A stretch of 64,000 bases of DNA from Aerococcus kribbianus (GCF_026805545.1 NZ_JAPRFR010000001.1:682001-746000), one strand, 5' to 3'. Numbered from the stretch's first letter, positions 46,001 through 54,734 are shown. Made by a program: numbers and translations. Notes: a model not told the origin generated them from the letters alone.

Positions 46001-46915
46001 ATGCTTGCTATACTCAGTCAATCCATGAGTCTATTACTCATCATCATTCTCGGTTATATAGTCAAACGTTTGGGACTGATTATGTTAGAGGATGGTAAAT
46101 TATTAGGAAAAATTATCATGTATATCACCCTCCCTGCAACTGCTATCCAATCTTTAAATGGCACCAAAATTGAAAATGAATTTATTTTTATGTTAGTAAT
46201 TGCCATTATTCTCAATATTTTTCTATCAGCAGGGACTGCCCTGGCCAGTAAAAATTTCACCCCACAAAAGCGAACTTACTTTACTCTTAGTCAAGCCAAT
46301 TATAATATCGGTAATTTTGTTATTCCCTTTCTCTACAGCATCGTCCCAGCGACTATTCCCTATGTCGCAGCTTTCGATATTGGTAATGCCATTATGGTCT
46401 TTGGTTTCATACCTGCTCTCGTCGATGGCATCAACAATCAGAACACCCAAGAGAAATCACACTTGCGTAAGCTAGGCCAGTCACTTACTCATTCTCCAGC
46501 TTTTATGACTTACTGTGTGATGTTAGTTCTGTTAATAGCCAATATCGAACTACCCACGACACTTATCCAGCCCTTTCAAATTATTGCCAATGCCAACTCT
46601 TTTCTTTCCATGTTTATGATTGGTATTTTCTTAGAAATCAGATTACCAAGAGAAGACTTGAACCTAGTTATTCAAGCCCTAAGCCTACGCTACGGTACGG
46701 CTATTATTATCGCTATTGCTGCTTGGTTTTTACTACCCTTATCATTAACCGTTAAAATTGCTCTAATTTCACTAATTCTATCACCAATCGCCACCATGGC
46801 TACCTTAAAAATGGTCGCAGTCGGGATCGATCCCAAAGCCACAGGATTCATCTCCTCCGCCTCAATAGTCATTTCCCTTCTACTTATCACAGCCTTCTTA
46901 ACCCTAATCGCTTAA
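46001..46915 (+). CDS. AEC family transporter
   Basis: 304 residues with ten predicted helices. Start ATG at 46001 has AGAAGGA upstream. LLLIIILGYIVKRLGLIMLE and the paired hydrophobic halves, with NYNIGNFVIPFLYS in the fourth helix, match the auxin-efflux-carrier family, which exports or exchanges organic acids and amino acids in bacteria. Stop codon TAA is 1-2 bp from the start of a repeat module. Confidence 0.85.
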   Translation: MLAILSQSMSLLLIIILGYIVKRLGLIMLEDGKLLGKIIMYITLPATAIQSLNGTKIENEFIFMLVIAIILNIFLSAGTALASKNFTPQKRTYFTLSQANYNIGNFVIPFLYSIVPATIPYVAAFDIGNAIMVFGFIPALVDGINNQNTQEKSHLRKLGQSLTHSPAFMTYCVMLVLLIANIELPTTLIQPFQIIANANSFLSMFMIGIFLEIRLPREDLNLVIQALSLRYGTAIIIAIAAWFLLPLSLTVKIALISLILSPIATMATLKMVAVGIDPKATGFISSASIVISLLLITAFLTLIA

Positions 46916-46916
46916 A

Positions 46917-47156
46917 AAAGGGTGTGATGAAAAGCGGTAAGACTGAATCGTTGGACCAAAAGAGTGAAGATTGCGATTGGCAATCAAAGGCTTTTGGGAA
47001 ACGCATGTCAGTCCTGCTTTTCAGAGCCCGACTAATAAGGATGTGAGTCAATCGCGACAAGGGACGGACCATATCGGAAGGAGACAAAAAATGGTAACAG
47101 CCATTTTGATGGCTCATTCAGAAATGGACGCCGGCCCTGCGATTGCGAGCCCGACT
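46917..47156 (+). repeat. Modular hairpin repeat array 3 (D-E)
   Basis: D-type module 46917-47033 and a divergent E-type 47034-47156. In E, GAGTCAATCGC pairs with GCGATTGCGAGC and AGGG with CCCT, although these sequences differ from those of other types. ATGGTAACAGCCAT forms the central loop stem. A short tail GTGAGGATGAGATGACATG follows before the terminator of the DUF975 gene. Confidence 0.87.
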
Positions 47157-47185
47157 GTGAGGATGAGATGACATGCTAATACAAT

Positions 47186-47226
47186 AAAACACCTTTAAAA
47201 CGTTGTTTACGTTTTAAAGGTGTTTT
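47186..47226 (-). terminator. Terminator of the DUF975 gene
   Basis: Perfect 17-bp stem (47186-47202 with 47210-47226), 7-nt loop, A/T runs on both sides. Not of the GCTGGGAC family. Confidence 0.9.
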
Positions 47227-47239
47227 GTTAATAATTAAG

Positions 47240-47953
47240 CTAAAAATCATCCCAATTAATTTGACTCTCTTCCCAACCATCACTCGTTGATTGGTCTAAA
47301 TCGCTGTCAATATCGCTATCATTATATGGTCTTGATCGTTCACTATAACCTGCTCGAGATAAACATTCTTCATAAAAATCAATCATCGCTATAGTGAAGT
47401 AAGGTTTGACATAGAAATAAGCCAAACCAAAAGTCAAGACTATCAAAAGTCCCCACCAAAAGAAACGTAGATATAAAACTAATAATCTAAATTTCTGACC
47501 TCTCATCAGTTCACGACTGGCTGAAATAGCCGAATTATAACGTAGATCAGGAAAATCAATCATAATATAATCTACCAAACTATAAGCTAAGGTCTTGTAT
47601 AAGCCTGGTATAATTAATAAAATATACCACAAAACCAAGTAAAGATACTTCAGCCAATGAGTTACTGTTATAGGAATAGCTTGATTGATCAATACAGCAA
47701 AGAAATCTCGGCCGACTTGCATATTTTGCCCATTCTTTTCAACCATTAGCATACGTTTATAAGCTGCCTGTAAACCATAGACTAATACAGCACTTAAGAA
47801 AGCTAGCAAAATTCCCACTGGAAATGTGAGTACTGGTGAAATCGATACAATAGAAATTAATATGGCCATAACAATCGTCAATAAAATATAAGCGGCCCCA
47901 TTGTTTTTCATCATATGTTTGGCTATTTGTTTATTGTCGCGGCTTGTTCGCAT
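47240..47953 (-). CDS. DUF975 family membrane protein
   Basis: 237 residues with about five membrane helices. LKYLYLVLWYILLIIPGLYK, the segment SLVDYIMIDFPDLRYNSAIS followed by SRELMRGQKFRL, and YFYVKPYFTIAMIDFYEECL are DUF975 hallmarks. Function is unknown in the family. The C-terminal tail (35 residues) is acidic. GGAGGTGG ribosome site. Confidence 0.88.
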   Translation of the reverse strand: MRTSRDNKQIAKHMMKNNGAAYILLTIVMAILISIVSISPVLTFPVGILLAFLSAVLVYGLQAAYKRMLMVEKNGQNMQVGRDFFAVLINQAIPITVTHWLKYLYLVLWYILLIIPGLYKTLAYSLVDYIMIDFPDLRYNSAISASRELMRGQKFRLLVLYLRFFWWGLLIVLTFGLAYFYVKPYFTIAMIDFYEECLSRAGYSERSRPYNDSDIDSDLDQSTSDGWEESQINWDDF

Positions 47954-48227
47954 TTTGCCACCTCCATCTTTTAACTCAAGTTTAGCAAAGCCTAGGCTAA
48001 CTGGCTATCGGTCTTGAGCCTTAAAATCCTACCTCACCCCTAAGACAGGTTCAAAATTATAATAGAAACGGAGACAATACTGGTCTCAGCTTCATATGTT
48101 ATTTTTGTTTGTCCTTTAGCGTTTACGGAATCGACGAAAAGAGCAAAAAGATGTATTCACTAGATTACTCTTAAAAGATTAGGTCAATCGCTGCGCATTT
48201 TCTAAGTGTGGACGAATAGTCGACAAC
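47954..48227. other. Gene-free stretch at the edge of the accessory pocket
   Basis: 274 bp. No supportable gene, terminator or repeat. The base composition becomes AT-richer towards 48228. Confidence 0.5.
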
Positions 48228-48404
48228 TTAATCTAAGGCTGTCACCGCACTTATAATACATCCTACTGTAACTAGTATACTCGCTACTATCATCAAACCA
48301 GTCTTTTTTTCATCTTCTTCTGAAGTAAAAATCGCATACCCTTCTGTGATTAATCCAACTATTATCAAAATATACTCATAGTTTTCTTGAATAATTTTTA
48401 CCAT
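48228..48404 (-). CDS. Small two-helix membrane protein, immunity-like
   Basis: 58 residues: a short amphipathic start (MVKIIQENYEYI), helix 1 (LIIVGLITEGYAIF), a charged turn (TSEEDEKKTG) and helix 2 (MIVASILVTVGCIISAV). ATG at 48404 overlaps the stop of the broken gene upstream (ATGGTAA), so translation would be coupled. The size, topology and position fit a bacteriocin immunity protein, but I recognise no family. Confidence 0.6.
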   Translation of the reverse strand: MVKIIQENYEYILIIVGLITEGYAIFTSEEDEKKTGLMIVASILVTVGCIISAVTALD

Positions 48405-48730
48405 AGTTCCATATACCCCTTACTTAGAATTTTGTTATTTGCATCAATTGCCTCAGCTTCTTTTAGACCAAGTTGAGATAGTTTTTTAATAATACTTTGC
48501 TTAACATTTTTTCAACCCATTCTTTAGCAGCCTCTTTACCCATTTTTTTAATAAGTGCTTGTATAGAACCTACACCTGTTAATAATAATGCTGATTCAAT
48601 AGCACCATTTAGTGCGCCACCTAAAATATCGTAGAGATAGTACCATGGTCATTATTTGCTCTAGTTGAAGTTGCTGAATATGTAATTGAATTTGAGTCTG
48701 CATTTTCAGATAAAGTTATGATCTGAGTGA
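48398..48730 (-). pseudogene. Broken small secreted-peptide (bacteriocin-like) gene
   Basis: Three reading-frame pieces join if two single-base deletions are repaired (near 48652 and in an A run near 48500): ENADSNSITYSATSTRANND, then WYYLYDILGGALNGAIESAL with LLLTGVGSIQALIKKMGKEA and AKEWVEKMLSK, then KKLSQLGLKEAEAIDANNKI to GYMELW. The rebuilt product has a Gly/Ala-rich hydrophobic stretch followed by amphipathic Lys-rich helices, like a pore-forming peptide. The 5' end is unclear and further decayed. The frame ends on the start codon of the 58-residue protein. Confidence 0.55.
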
Positions 48731-48782
48731 AATGACTGCAACTGGAAAAGTTTCAGAGGTTTCTGAATATGTTGTAAATTAA

Positions 48783-49124
48783 CTTCAAGTGGAATTTACA
48801 ACATATGAATTAGCAGAGTTTACTAATATTCGTTCTACATACGCTAAAACAATGTATCGATTATTAAAACAGTGGCGAACAATTGGAAAAAAAGAATTTA
48901 AAATAGATGATTTTAAATTCTTACTAAATTGTCCAAAATCTTATAGTATAAGTGACATTGACAAGCGTATTTTGAAACCTATAATTAAAGAATTAGCCCC
49001 TTACTTTAAAAAATTAAAAGTAAAGAAAATAAAGAAAAATACACGTGGAAACCCAGTAACTGGCTATTTATTTACTTGGAAACCTGAACAAACTCAACAC
49101 TGGATAGAAAATAACACAGCTTAA
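48783..49124 (+). pseudogene. Plasmid replication initiator RepB (Rep_3) remnant
   Basis: The sequence LQVEFTTYELAEFTNIRSTY with AKTMYRLLKQWRTIG, then FLLNCPKSYSISDIDKRILK and PIIKELAPYFKKLKVKKIKK, matches the second half of Rep_3 initiators of theta plasmids in Lactobacillales. In frame, a TAA (48780-48782) precedes Leu-Gln, and the N-terminal half is missing. There is no ribosome site at the GTG 48789. The end (WIENNTA) is also shorter than usual. Likely left by integration of a small plasmid. No iteron-like repeats found nearby. Confidence 0.8.
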
Positions 49125-49338
49125 AAAGTGGTGTATAAGTGCGCCCTTTGCTTTAATCATCTTCTATTTCTGTTGAAAAGGTGTTGGGCTTTTCTAGAAG
49201 AGTTAATTTTAGGTTTTGTCATAAAAGAGAGGCTAATTTTTTAATTATTTTTCTTTTTTTTGCATAATATTTGAAAGCGGTTTATTTTTTGGTGAGGTGG
49301 ATATATAGTGAATAAGTTATTAGAAACTAGGAGGAGAT
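49125..49338. other. Leader region of the secreted-peptide gene
   Basis: 214 bp, very AT-rich, with long T runs at 49230-49262. Probably holds the promoter of the downstream gene; no clear -35/-10 pair or repeat. Confidence 0.4.
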
Positions 49339-49761
49339 ATGCTGAATTTCAAGAAAAGTTTAATTATCGGCGCCTCAGTTTTAACTTTAGCACCCGTCGC
49401 TTCTGTAACAATTGCACCAACAATTGCTCATGCTGCTGTTGGGGATATTGTAGATGAAGGTACAGGACGAAAAGTAGTTTCTGAATACACACTTTCAGCT
49501 GATCAAGTGAAGCAAATGGCTGATAATATGGATACAATTAAAAATGGTAATGGAGTGAAAATACTTGAAGGTATTTTGGGCTTAGGTGGTGGTAAGGCTG
49601 GTCAAATCACAGCTTTAGCAGTAGAACTTTCGAAAAATGCTCATACTTCTGATACTATTATAGAGGCTGGGAAAAAGGGGAAAGGAGTAAAAGTACAAGT
49701 GACAGATTTACCTACGCATACTTCATACTCTCAAAGCGTCCGTTATACAATTTTAGAATAA
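49339..49761 (+). CDS. Small secreted protein, bacteriocin-like
   Basis: 140 residues. AGGAGGAG immediately before the ATG. A typical signal peptide (KKSLIIGASVLTLAPVASVT to AHA, cleavage about residue 32), leaving a mature domain of about 108 residues: DIVDEGTGRKVVSEYTLSAD, then a Gly-rich hydrophobic stretch (VKILEGILGLGGGKAGQITA), and a beta-like end (LPTHTSYSQSVRYTILE). No cysteines. The next gene, 10 bp on, is a two-helix membrane protein, so the pair looks like a secreted peptide and its immunity factor. No named family recognised. Confidence 0.7.
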   Translation: MLNFKKSLIIGASVLTLAPVASVTIAPTIAHAAVGDIVDEGTGRKVVSEYTLSADQVKQMADNMDTIKNGNGVKILEGILGLGGGKAGQITALAVELSKNAHTSDTIIEAGKKGKGVKVQVTDLPTHTSYSQSVRYTILE

Positions 49762-49771
49762 GGTGATTATT

Positions 49772-49966
49772 ATGGGATTTTTTAAAGCATATTTAACTTA
49801 CTTGTTCTTCTCTTTGATAATTACTAGTAGTATAAGCGGTAATTCTTCTTGGCAAGATATATTAATTATTAGTTTAGTAGGGATTCCATTTACGTATATT
49901 TTTGAAAAATTTAGTATTCCTCAAAAAATAAATAATATGCTAAAGGAAAATACGAATAATGATTAA
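49772..49966 (+). CDS. Small membrane protein, possible immunity factor
   Basis: 64 residues from the ATG at 49772 (AAGGTGA upstream). Two membrane helices (FKAYLTYLFFSLIITSSI and DILIISLVGIPFTYIFEKF) with a short charged tail. Follows the secreted-protein gene by 10 bp and ends at a terminator, so the two form a unit. Confidence 0.65.
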   Translation: MGFFKAYLTYLFFSLIITSSISGNSSWQDILIISLVGIPFTYIFEKFSIPQKINNMLKENTNND

Positions 49967-50009
49967 AATAAAAGCCCCCTTACAAAGATATTGAAGGGGG
50001 CTTTTATTT
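49966..50009. terminator. Bidirectional terminator in the accessory pocket
   Basis: A 16-bp perfect stem AAATAAAAGCCCCCTT (49966-49981) with 49994-50009 around a 12-nt loop; serves the converging membrane-protein genes. Confidence 0.9.
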
Positions 50010-50035
50010 ATATCTGTTACTATTAGGCAAGTTTA

Positions 50036-50371
50036 TTACTTCTTCTTATTATGTAATATGGAATCAATAATAATATTACCTATAAGACTAACAATTAAAG
50101 TAATCACAATAAATAACAATGAATTTATAACGGCTGTTCTAGTGTCTGTGCTCCACATTCCTTTTTTAAAAGAAAAGAAAAAAATAACTCCAAAAATAAT
50201 AAAATTTATTAGTTTTAGGAAAAGGCCTTTTAAACTAACTTTAGAATCTAAGTTATCTTCACTTAATTCATCATAGTTATTTCCAAGTAATCCACTTATT
50301 TCAAATTTATAAATATTACGAAAAGAATGATCATTTTGATTTCCTTTTCGATTTATATCATTTTTGTTCAT
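50036..50371 (-). CDS. Membrane protein of unknown function
   Basis: 111 residues, Asn/Lys-rich N-terminal half (NKNDINRKGNQNDHSFRNIY) and two membrane helices (LINFIIFGVIFFFSF and AVINSLLFIVITLIVSLIGN). No family recognised and only a weak ribosome site. Composition is clearly AT-richer than the flanking core genes, as for the rest of this pocket. Confidence 0.55.
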   Translation of the reverse strand: MNKNDINRKGNQNDHSFRNIYKFEISGLLGNNYDELSEDNLDSKVSLKGLFLKLINFIIFGVIFFFSFKKGMWSTDTRTAVINSLLFIVITLIVSLIGNIIIDSILHNKKK

Positions 50372-50490
50372 TAATATCTTCGTTATGATTCAAATGTTAT
50401 GTCCTAACTGTCATGATAATATTAAAAAATTATTTATTATGCCTATACTGTTTTTGATTACTTCAAATTATATAGTCGTATATTATGAAA

Positions 50491-50512
50491 AGGCTGGAAC
50501 TTTTTCCAGCCT
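50491..50512 (-). terminator. Terminator of the zinc metallopeptidase gene
   Basis: AGGCTGGAA (50491-50499) with TTCCAGCCT (50504-50512), TTTT on the minus strand. GCTGGGAC-family variant. Confidence 0.8.
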
Positions 50513-50550
50513 CATTTAATAATACCATGAGTAATTAAAATAATGTTTTC

Positions 50551-51243
50551 TTAATTACGATTGCGTCCTCCAAATATCAGCACAATACGCAGGAGTGATA
50601 AGAATGATGCTGCGGTCGCAGCTACATAAGTCATTGCCGCCGCTCTTAAGGTCTTCTTAGCCATAGGGTATTCTTCAGCTGTTAAAATTTCACCTTGCTT
50701 AATAATTTTTAAGGCACGATTTGAAGCATCAAATTCGACCGGCAGGGTAACCAATTGGAAAATTAAGGTAAATGAAAATAGAAAAATCCCAATATTAACC
50801 AAAGTTTGATTGTAACCAAATAAAACCCCCAATAATAAAATTGGTAAGGCTGCCTTAGATCCAAAGTTAACCACAGGTACAATACGTTGCCGTAAAGACA
50901 TAAAGAAATAACCCTTGGCATCTTGAACAGCATGACCACATTCATGGGCTGCCACTCCAATAGCCGCTACTGATGTGGAGTTGGCTGTTGTTTCAGATAA
51001 GCGTAGGACTTTATTACTAGGATCATAATGGTCAGTTAAATGGCCAGAAATCCCTTCTACTGAGACATCATAGATATCACTCTGACGCAGAATTTCTTGT
51101 GCCACTTGCGTTCCAGTCACACCTTTTTGATTCTTATACTTATTGTATTTATTAAATGTACTCTTCATATTGGCAGAGGCAATACCAGAAATTGCCAAAC
51201 CAATTAAGATTAATATGAATGTCCAATCATAGAAAAATGGCAT
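50551..51243 (-). CDS. Membrane zinc metallopeptidase, YugP family
   Basis: 230 residues. Helix at the N-terminus, then VAAIGVAAHECGHAVQDAKG with the HEXXH zinc motif (residues about 104-108), two or more later helices, and the downstream Glu in PVEFDASNRALKII. YugP-type proteins are membrane proteases of unknown substrate. AAGGAAG ribosome site. Transcribed next to the alpha/beta hydrolase gene, 46 bp apart. Confidence 0.9.
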   Translation of the reverse strand: MPFFYDWTFILILIGLAISGIASANMKSTFNKYNKYKNQKGVTGTQVAQEILRQSDIYDVSVEGISGHLTDHYDPSNKVLRLSETTANSTSVAAIGVAAHECGHAVQDAKGYFFMSLRQRIVPVVNFGSKAALPILLLGVLFGYNQTLVNIGIFLFSFTLIFQLVTLPVEFDASNRALKIIKQGEILTAEEYPMAKKTLRAAAMTYVAATAASFLSLLRIVLIFGGRNRN

Positions 51244-51289
51244 TGTATCACTTCCTTTGCCCTATTATAACAAGAAATTGTAACAAGGC

Positions 51290-52246
51290 CTATTGTTTTA
51301 GCTCTGAAACAAGTAAGTCTAAGGTCTCATCTGCTTCAGGCATAGCTTGTAAGGCAAAATCATGTACCATCCGCTCAAAGAGATAAAAACGAGTCGTCTT
51401 ATTATGAGCGCGCAGACGTTTATAGAGTTTTAAAGCGGGTTGTTTCCAAGAATCATAAGCACCCACAAAGAAATGCACGGGAGGCAAGTGAGTAATAGTC
51501 ATCTCCGTCATCTTAGGTAAAGGATCCTGATCTTGCCAAGCCGATTCAACGGCCTCTTCTTGGCTACGATTCAGTAAATAATCCTCATCTAAATGTTCTA
51601 TTTGTTTCACTTCTTCACCCAGCCACGGTGACAGTAAAAGTACTTGTTTAAACATTTTAGCATTGGCTTCAACCAATTCTAAGGTCAAAGCCGCCCCAGA
51701 GTCATAAGCTAAGGCATGCCAATTATATCCTTGATGTTTCGCTTTTACCTGACAAATAAGCTGATAAACCAATTCGACTTCTAAGGCGTATGAGCGAGTA
51801 AAGAAGGATTCGATGGCTACCACCATAATGGGCCAACCCAACTTAGCTTGTAATTTTTCTAACATCCGCCATTCTGAATAGGTCATATGGTCAAGACGCT
51901 TACCCCCGTGAAAATACACTAAAACTTCTTCTGTTTCTTCCAAAGCAGTGTAATCTAGCCAATGCACTTTACCGGCAGAATAATGTTCACTAGTCACTCC
52001 ATCCGCATGGGGACAACTTAATAAATCACTAGTCCGCCGATACTGGTCATACCGTTTAGAAATATATTGACTGGAATTTTCTTCTTCCTCGCCGTAGTCT
52101 AAACCCGATTTTAAGCGATAAGCATCTTCTCTTAACTTGCTGCGTACTGAACGGTCCTGACTCAAGGCATGGCAGGCATAGCCAAAAGCTGATGCCGTAG
52201 CAGCTAAGGCCAAACGTACTAAACGCTTTTTATTTTGATTTGGCAT
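51290..52246 (-). CDS. Alpha/beta hydrolase (esterase-like)
   Basis: 318 residues with an N-terminal hydrophobic segment (VRLALAATASAFGYACHAL). EVLVYFHGGKRLDHMTYSEW has the HGG oxyanion motif of hormone-sensitive-lipase-type esterases; the nucleophile elbow reads HALAYDSGAALTLELV (Ser in DSGA in place of GDSAGG), and ERMVHDFALQAMPE holds the His. Substrate unknown. Possibly membrane-anchored. Upstream of the YugP-type gene on the same strand. Confidence 0.85.
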   Translation of the reverse strand: MPNQNKKRLVRLALAATASAFGYACHALSQDRSVRSKLREDAYRLKSGLDYGEEEENSSQYISKRYDQYRRTSDLLSCPHADGVTSEHYSAGKVHWLDYTALEETEEVLVYFHGGKRLDHMTYSEWRMLEKLQAKLGWPIMVVAIESFFTRSYALEVELVYQLICQVKAKHQGYNWHALAYDSGAALTLELVEANAKMFKQVLLLSPWLGEEVKQIEHLDEDYLLNRSQEEAVESAWQDQDPLPKMTEMTITHLPPVHFFVGAYDSWKQPALKLYKRLRAHNKTTRFYLFERMVHDFALQAMPEADETLDLLVSELKQ

Positions 52247-52416
52247 AAGACTTCCCCCATATATAAGATGTATGTTCTTACTATAAATTATAAACTGTTG
52301 GGAGTCTTTTTAATATGGCACTAAAGTTGCAATTTTTTACTTTTTATTAGGGCAATTCCTTTTAAAAATAGTTAAAATAACCTATACTTAGAAGATGTAT
52401 AGAAAGGTGGAGAAAA

Positions 52417-53025
52417 GTGAAACGTTTATTCAAAACTTCGTTGCTGTTGCTAGCAACCATACCCATTGCAGTTGCTTGTGCAGCTAATCCTGACAAATCA
52501 GTAGAGACCATTCAAGAACAAAGTCAAAGCATCGAGGGTGAAATCGAAACAATACAAGGTCGGGAGCAAGAATTGTCCCATACCTTTGCTAAAAGCCTCA
52601 ACCAAGGAACAGACCAAGAGTACGACCAGTCCGTATTAGAAGACAATCGTAACCAACGCCAAGAAGCTTTTGAACAAATGAAGTCAAGTCAAGAAAAATT
52701 AAACAAGGCACTTGACCAACTTAGCCAAGCCCAAGAAAAAGGTGATCACAGTGAATCTGGGGCCGACGCTGATCAAAAGATCATTGCTTCTGGTCAAGAA
52801 CTCAGCCAAAACCTGGATAGTTACAGCCAACATTATCAAGAAGTGCTTAACTTAGAAGAATCCTATTATTCCGACTTAGCCAGCGAAGAAGCTAACTTCC
52901 AAACTTTTTATGATGGCTTGGAAAAAATAAATAGCCAACACCAAGAAGCGCAAGATAAGCTCAATGGTGTCAAAGAAAGCTTAGCTGGCCTAGCAAAGCC
53001 AGAAAAGGAAGGGGAAAATAACTAA
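52417..53025 (+). CDS. YkyA family cell-wall-associated lipoprotein
   Basis: 202 residues from a GTG with AGGTGGAG upstream. Signal peptide with lipobox IPIAVAC (lipidated Cys). The rest is a long helical coiled-coil region rich in Gln/Glu (SQSIEGEIETIQGREQELSH and NLEESYYSDLASEEANFQT), as in B. subtilis YkyA. Stop shares one base with the start of the glycoside-hydrolase-like gene. Confidence 0.85.
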   Translation: MKRLFKTSLLLLATIPIAVACAANPDKSVETIQEQSQSIEGEIETIQGREQELSHTFAKSLNQGTDQEYDQSVLEDNRNQRQEAFEQMKSSQEKLNKALDQLSQAQEKGDHSESGADADQKIIASGQELSQNLDSYSQHYQEVLNLEESYYSDLASEEANFQTFYDGLEKINSQHQEAQDKLNGVKESLAGLAKPEKEGENN

Positions 53026-54329
53026 TGTCAGACAAGAAAAACTTCCGGCCAAAGTTTCCTTGGCCAATCATTACCCTATTACTTGCTCTTGGTGTCGTGA
53101 TTATTCTAATTGTCGCTAAACTATTCCCTGACACGTTCAACTTTTCTGGGGGAAAACAAGCACAAGACGCCGGCAATCAAGACCAAGTTGCCCAAGAAGT
53201 TGTCAGCCCTGAAATCGATGGGCAGTTGACAATTAACAACCAAAGCTTACTCACCGAGCCCAAACAACTAGCAAGTCGTTTTACTTACGACTCTGGTGTA
53301 GAAATTGCTTATCCTGAAGAAGGCGTTAAAGGGATTTACCTGTCTGGGGCTGGTGCAGCTGATCCAAGTATTCGCCAAGCTAATATTGATTTAATTGACC
53401 AAACTGGCCTCAATGCAGTTGTACTAGATGTCAAAGATGACTATGGTTCCATTACTATGCCCTTAGAAAGCGACAACCAACTGGTCAACGACAACACTGT
53501 TCCTACTCTAGACAGCAATGAGTTAATGCAAACCTTTGCTGACAAACAAATTTACCCTATTGCACGGATTACAACTTTCAAAGATACTAACCTCGCCCAA
53601 GCGCATCCTGAACGTTCATTTAGAACAGCAGATGGTAGTGTTTGGACTAACGACGGTGGCGACGCCTTCTTAAATCCTTACCAAAAAGAAAACTGGGACT
53701 ACTTAGTTGAGGTCGCAATTGGCGCTGCCAAGCTCGGCTTTAAAGATATCCAATTCGACTATGTCCGCTTCCCAGAAGGATTTGAAACATTTGGTGAAAC
53801 CCTTCAATATGACATGGGTGATTATAGCGAATACGGCAAAGACTCTACCGAAGCCAGAGAAGCAGTGATTTCTGACTTCTTAGCCTATGCACGAGAAAAA
53901 CTTCGTCCATACGGAGTCGATGTTTCTGCAGACATCTTCGGTTATGTTACTATCGTTGAAAGTACTCCTGGAATCGGTCAAAACTTCCGTCAAATCGCTG
54001 ATGAAGTCGATGTCATCTCCTCTATGATTTACCCTAGTCACTGGTCTCCAGGCTATTTTGGATTCCAAGCCCCAGACTTAGAACCTTATGGAGTGGTCGA
54101 TCAATACATGGAAAAAGAATTAACCTTGCTTGATGACATTGATTCCGACACCATTACTCGTCCTTGGTTGCAAGACTTTACTGCATCTTATCTCGGTAGT
54201 GGTAATTACATGACTTATGATGCCAATGCAGTACAAGCCCAAATCGACGCCCTACAGGATCATGGTGTCAATGAATACCTCTTATGGAATGCTGGAAATG
54301 AGTACTCTCAAGGGGTCGACTACAAATAA
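53025..54329 (+). CDS. Glycoside-hydrolase-like protein (DUF4015)
   Basis: 434 residues. Basic start, one membrane helix (WPIITLLLALGVVIILIVAK), then a TIM-barrel domain from about 105. VKGIYLSGAGAADPSIRQAN, NAVVLDVKDDYGSIT, YPIARITTFKDTNLAQAHPE, KDIQFDYVRFPEGFE, VDVSADIFGYV, SMIYPSHWSPGYFG and QDFTASYLGS follow the order of DUF4015 (putative glycoside hydrolase) proteins. The Asp/Glu in DIQFDYVRFPEG are likely catalytic. Anchored outside the cell; probably acts on a wall or surface glycan. Confidence 0.9.
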   Translation: MSDKKNFRPKFPWPIITLLLALGVVIILIVAKLFPDTFNFSGGKQAQDAGNQDQVAQEVVSPEIDGQLTINNQSLLTEPKQLASRFTYDSGVEIAYPEEGVKGIYLSGAGAADPSIRQANIDLIDQTGLNAVVLDVKDDYGSITMPLESDNQLVNDNTVPTLDSNELMQTFADKQIYPIARITTFKDTNLAQAHPERSFRTADGSVWTNDGGDAFLNPYQKENWDYLVEVAIGAAKLGFKDIQFDYVRFPEGFETFGETLQYDMGDYSEYGKDSTEAREAVISDFLAYAREKLRPYGVDVSADIFGYVTIVESTPGIGQNFRQIADEVDVISSMIYPSHWSPGYFGFQAPDLEPYGVVDQYMEKELTLLDDIDSDTITRPWLQDFTASYLGSGNYMTYDANAVQAQIDALQDHGVNEYLLWNAGNEYSQGVDYK

Positions 54330-54344
54330 AAAATATAAACATTA

Positions 54345-54380
54345 AAAAATCCGAATTGCGTCTTAGCAGTTCGGATTTTT
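54345..54380. terminator. Bidirectional terminator between DUF4015 gene and rpsN
   Basis: AAAAATCCGAA (54345-54355) pairs with TTCGGATTTTT (54370-54380), 11 bp; extends by weak pairing of TTGC/GCAG inside. Confidence 0.82.
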
Positions 54381-54409
54381 ATTTAATTCAATTATAATTG
54401 CTTATTGAC

Positions 54410-54679
54410 TTACCAGCTTGCCTTTTTTACACCTGGAAGTTGTCCTTTATGGGCTAATTCTCTAAATTTAACCCGACTAAGACCAAATTTACGCATATAA
54501 GCACGAGGACGGCCATCAACCTTATCCCGATTACGTAAACGTGTTGGTGAAGCATCACGCGGTAATTTTTGTAAAGCTGCATAATCACCAGCAGCCTTTA
54601 AGGCCCGGCGTTTTTCAGCATACTTGGCAACCATTGCTTCTTGTCGTTTCATTTTTTCAATTTTTGCTTTCTTAGCCAT
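54410..54679 (-). CDS. rpsN: Ribosomal protein S14, zinc-independent form
   Basis: 89 residues. Lacks the CxxC...CxxC zinc ribbon of the 61-residue form and shows the long-form pattern: [40 protein letters not shown], and the C-terminus [20 protein letters not shown]. Such second copies replace the zinc-containing S14 when zinc is short. A Zur-like box lies 60 bp upstream. Note that it ends [15 protein letters not shown], as S14 does. Confidence 0.95.
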   Translation of the reverse strand: MAKKAKIEKMKRQEAMVAKYAEKRRALKAAGDYAALQKLPRDASPTRLRNRDKVDGRPRAYMRKFGLSRVKFRELAHKGQLPGVKKASW

Positions 54680-54702
54680 TAAATTCCTCCTATTAACTTG
54701 AC

Positions 54703-54708
54703 ATTATA
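54703..54708 (-). promoter_or_regulatory. rpsN -10 element
   Basis: Minus-strand TATAAT (54708-54703) with a weak TTAATA 17 bp upstream, next to the Zur-like box. Confidence 0.5.
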
Positions 54709-54734
54709 CTTAATTCTTGCTAAATTATTAAAAG

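Noticed and set aside
48661-48782. Plus-strand coding piece (VEVAEYVIEFESAF...) upstream of the RepB remnant
   Set aside because: Broken by several stops and not matching Rep_3; the minus-strand reading as a decayed peptide gene fits better.
48789-49124. Intact replication initiator gene
   Set aside because: N-terminal half missing, in-frame stop directly before it, no ribosome site, and no iterons.
47954-50550. Insertion sequence or transposase
   Set aside because: No transposase-like frame and no terminal inverted repeats with target duplications could be found in this pocket.
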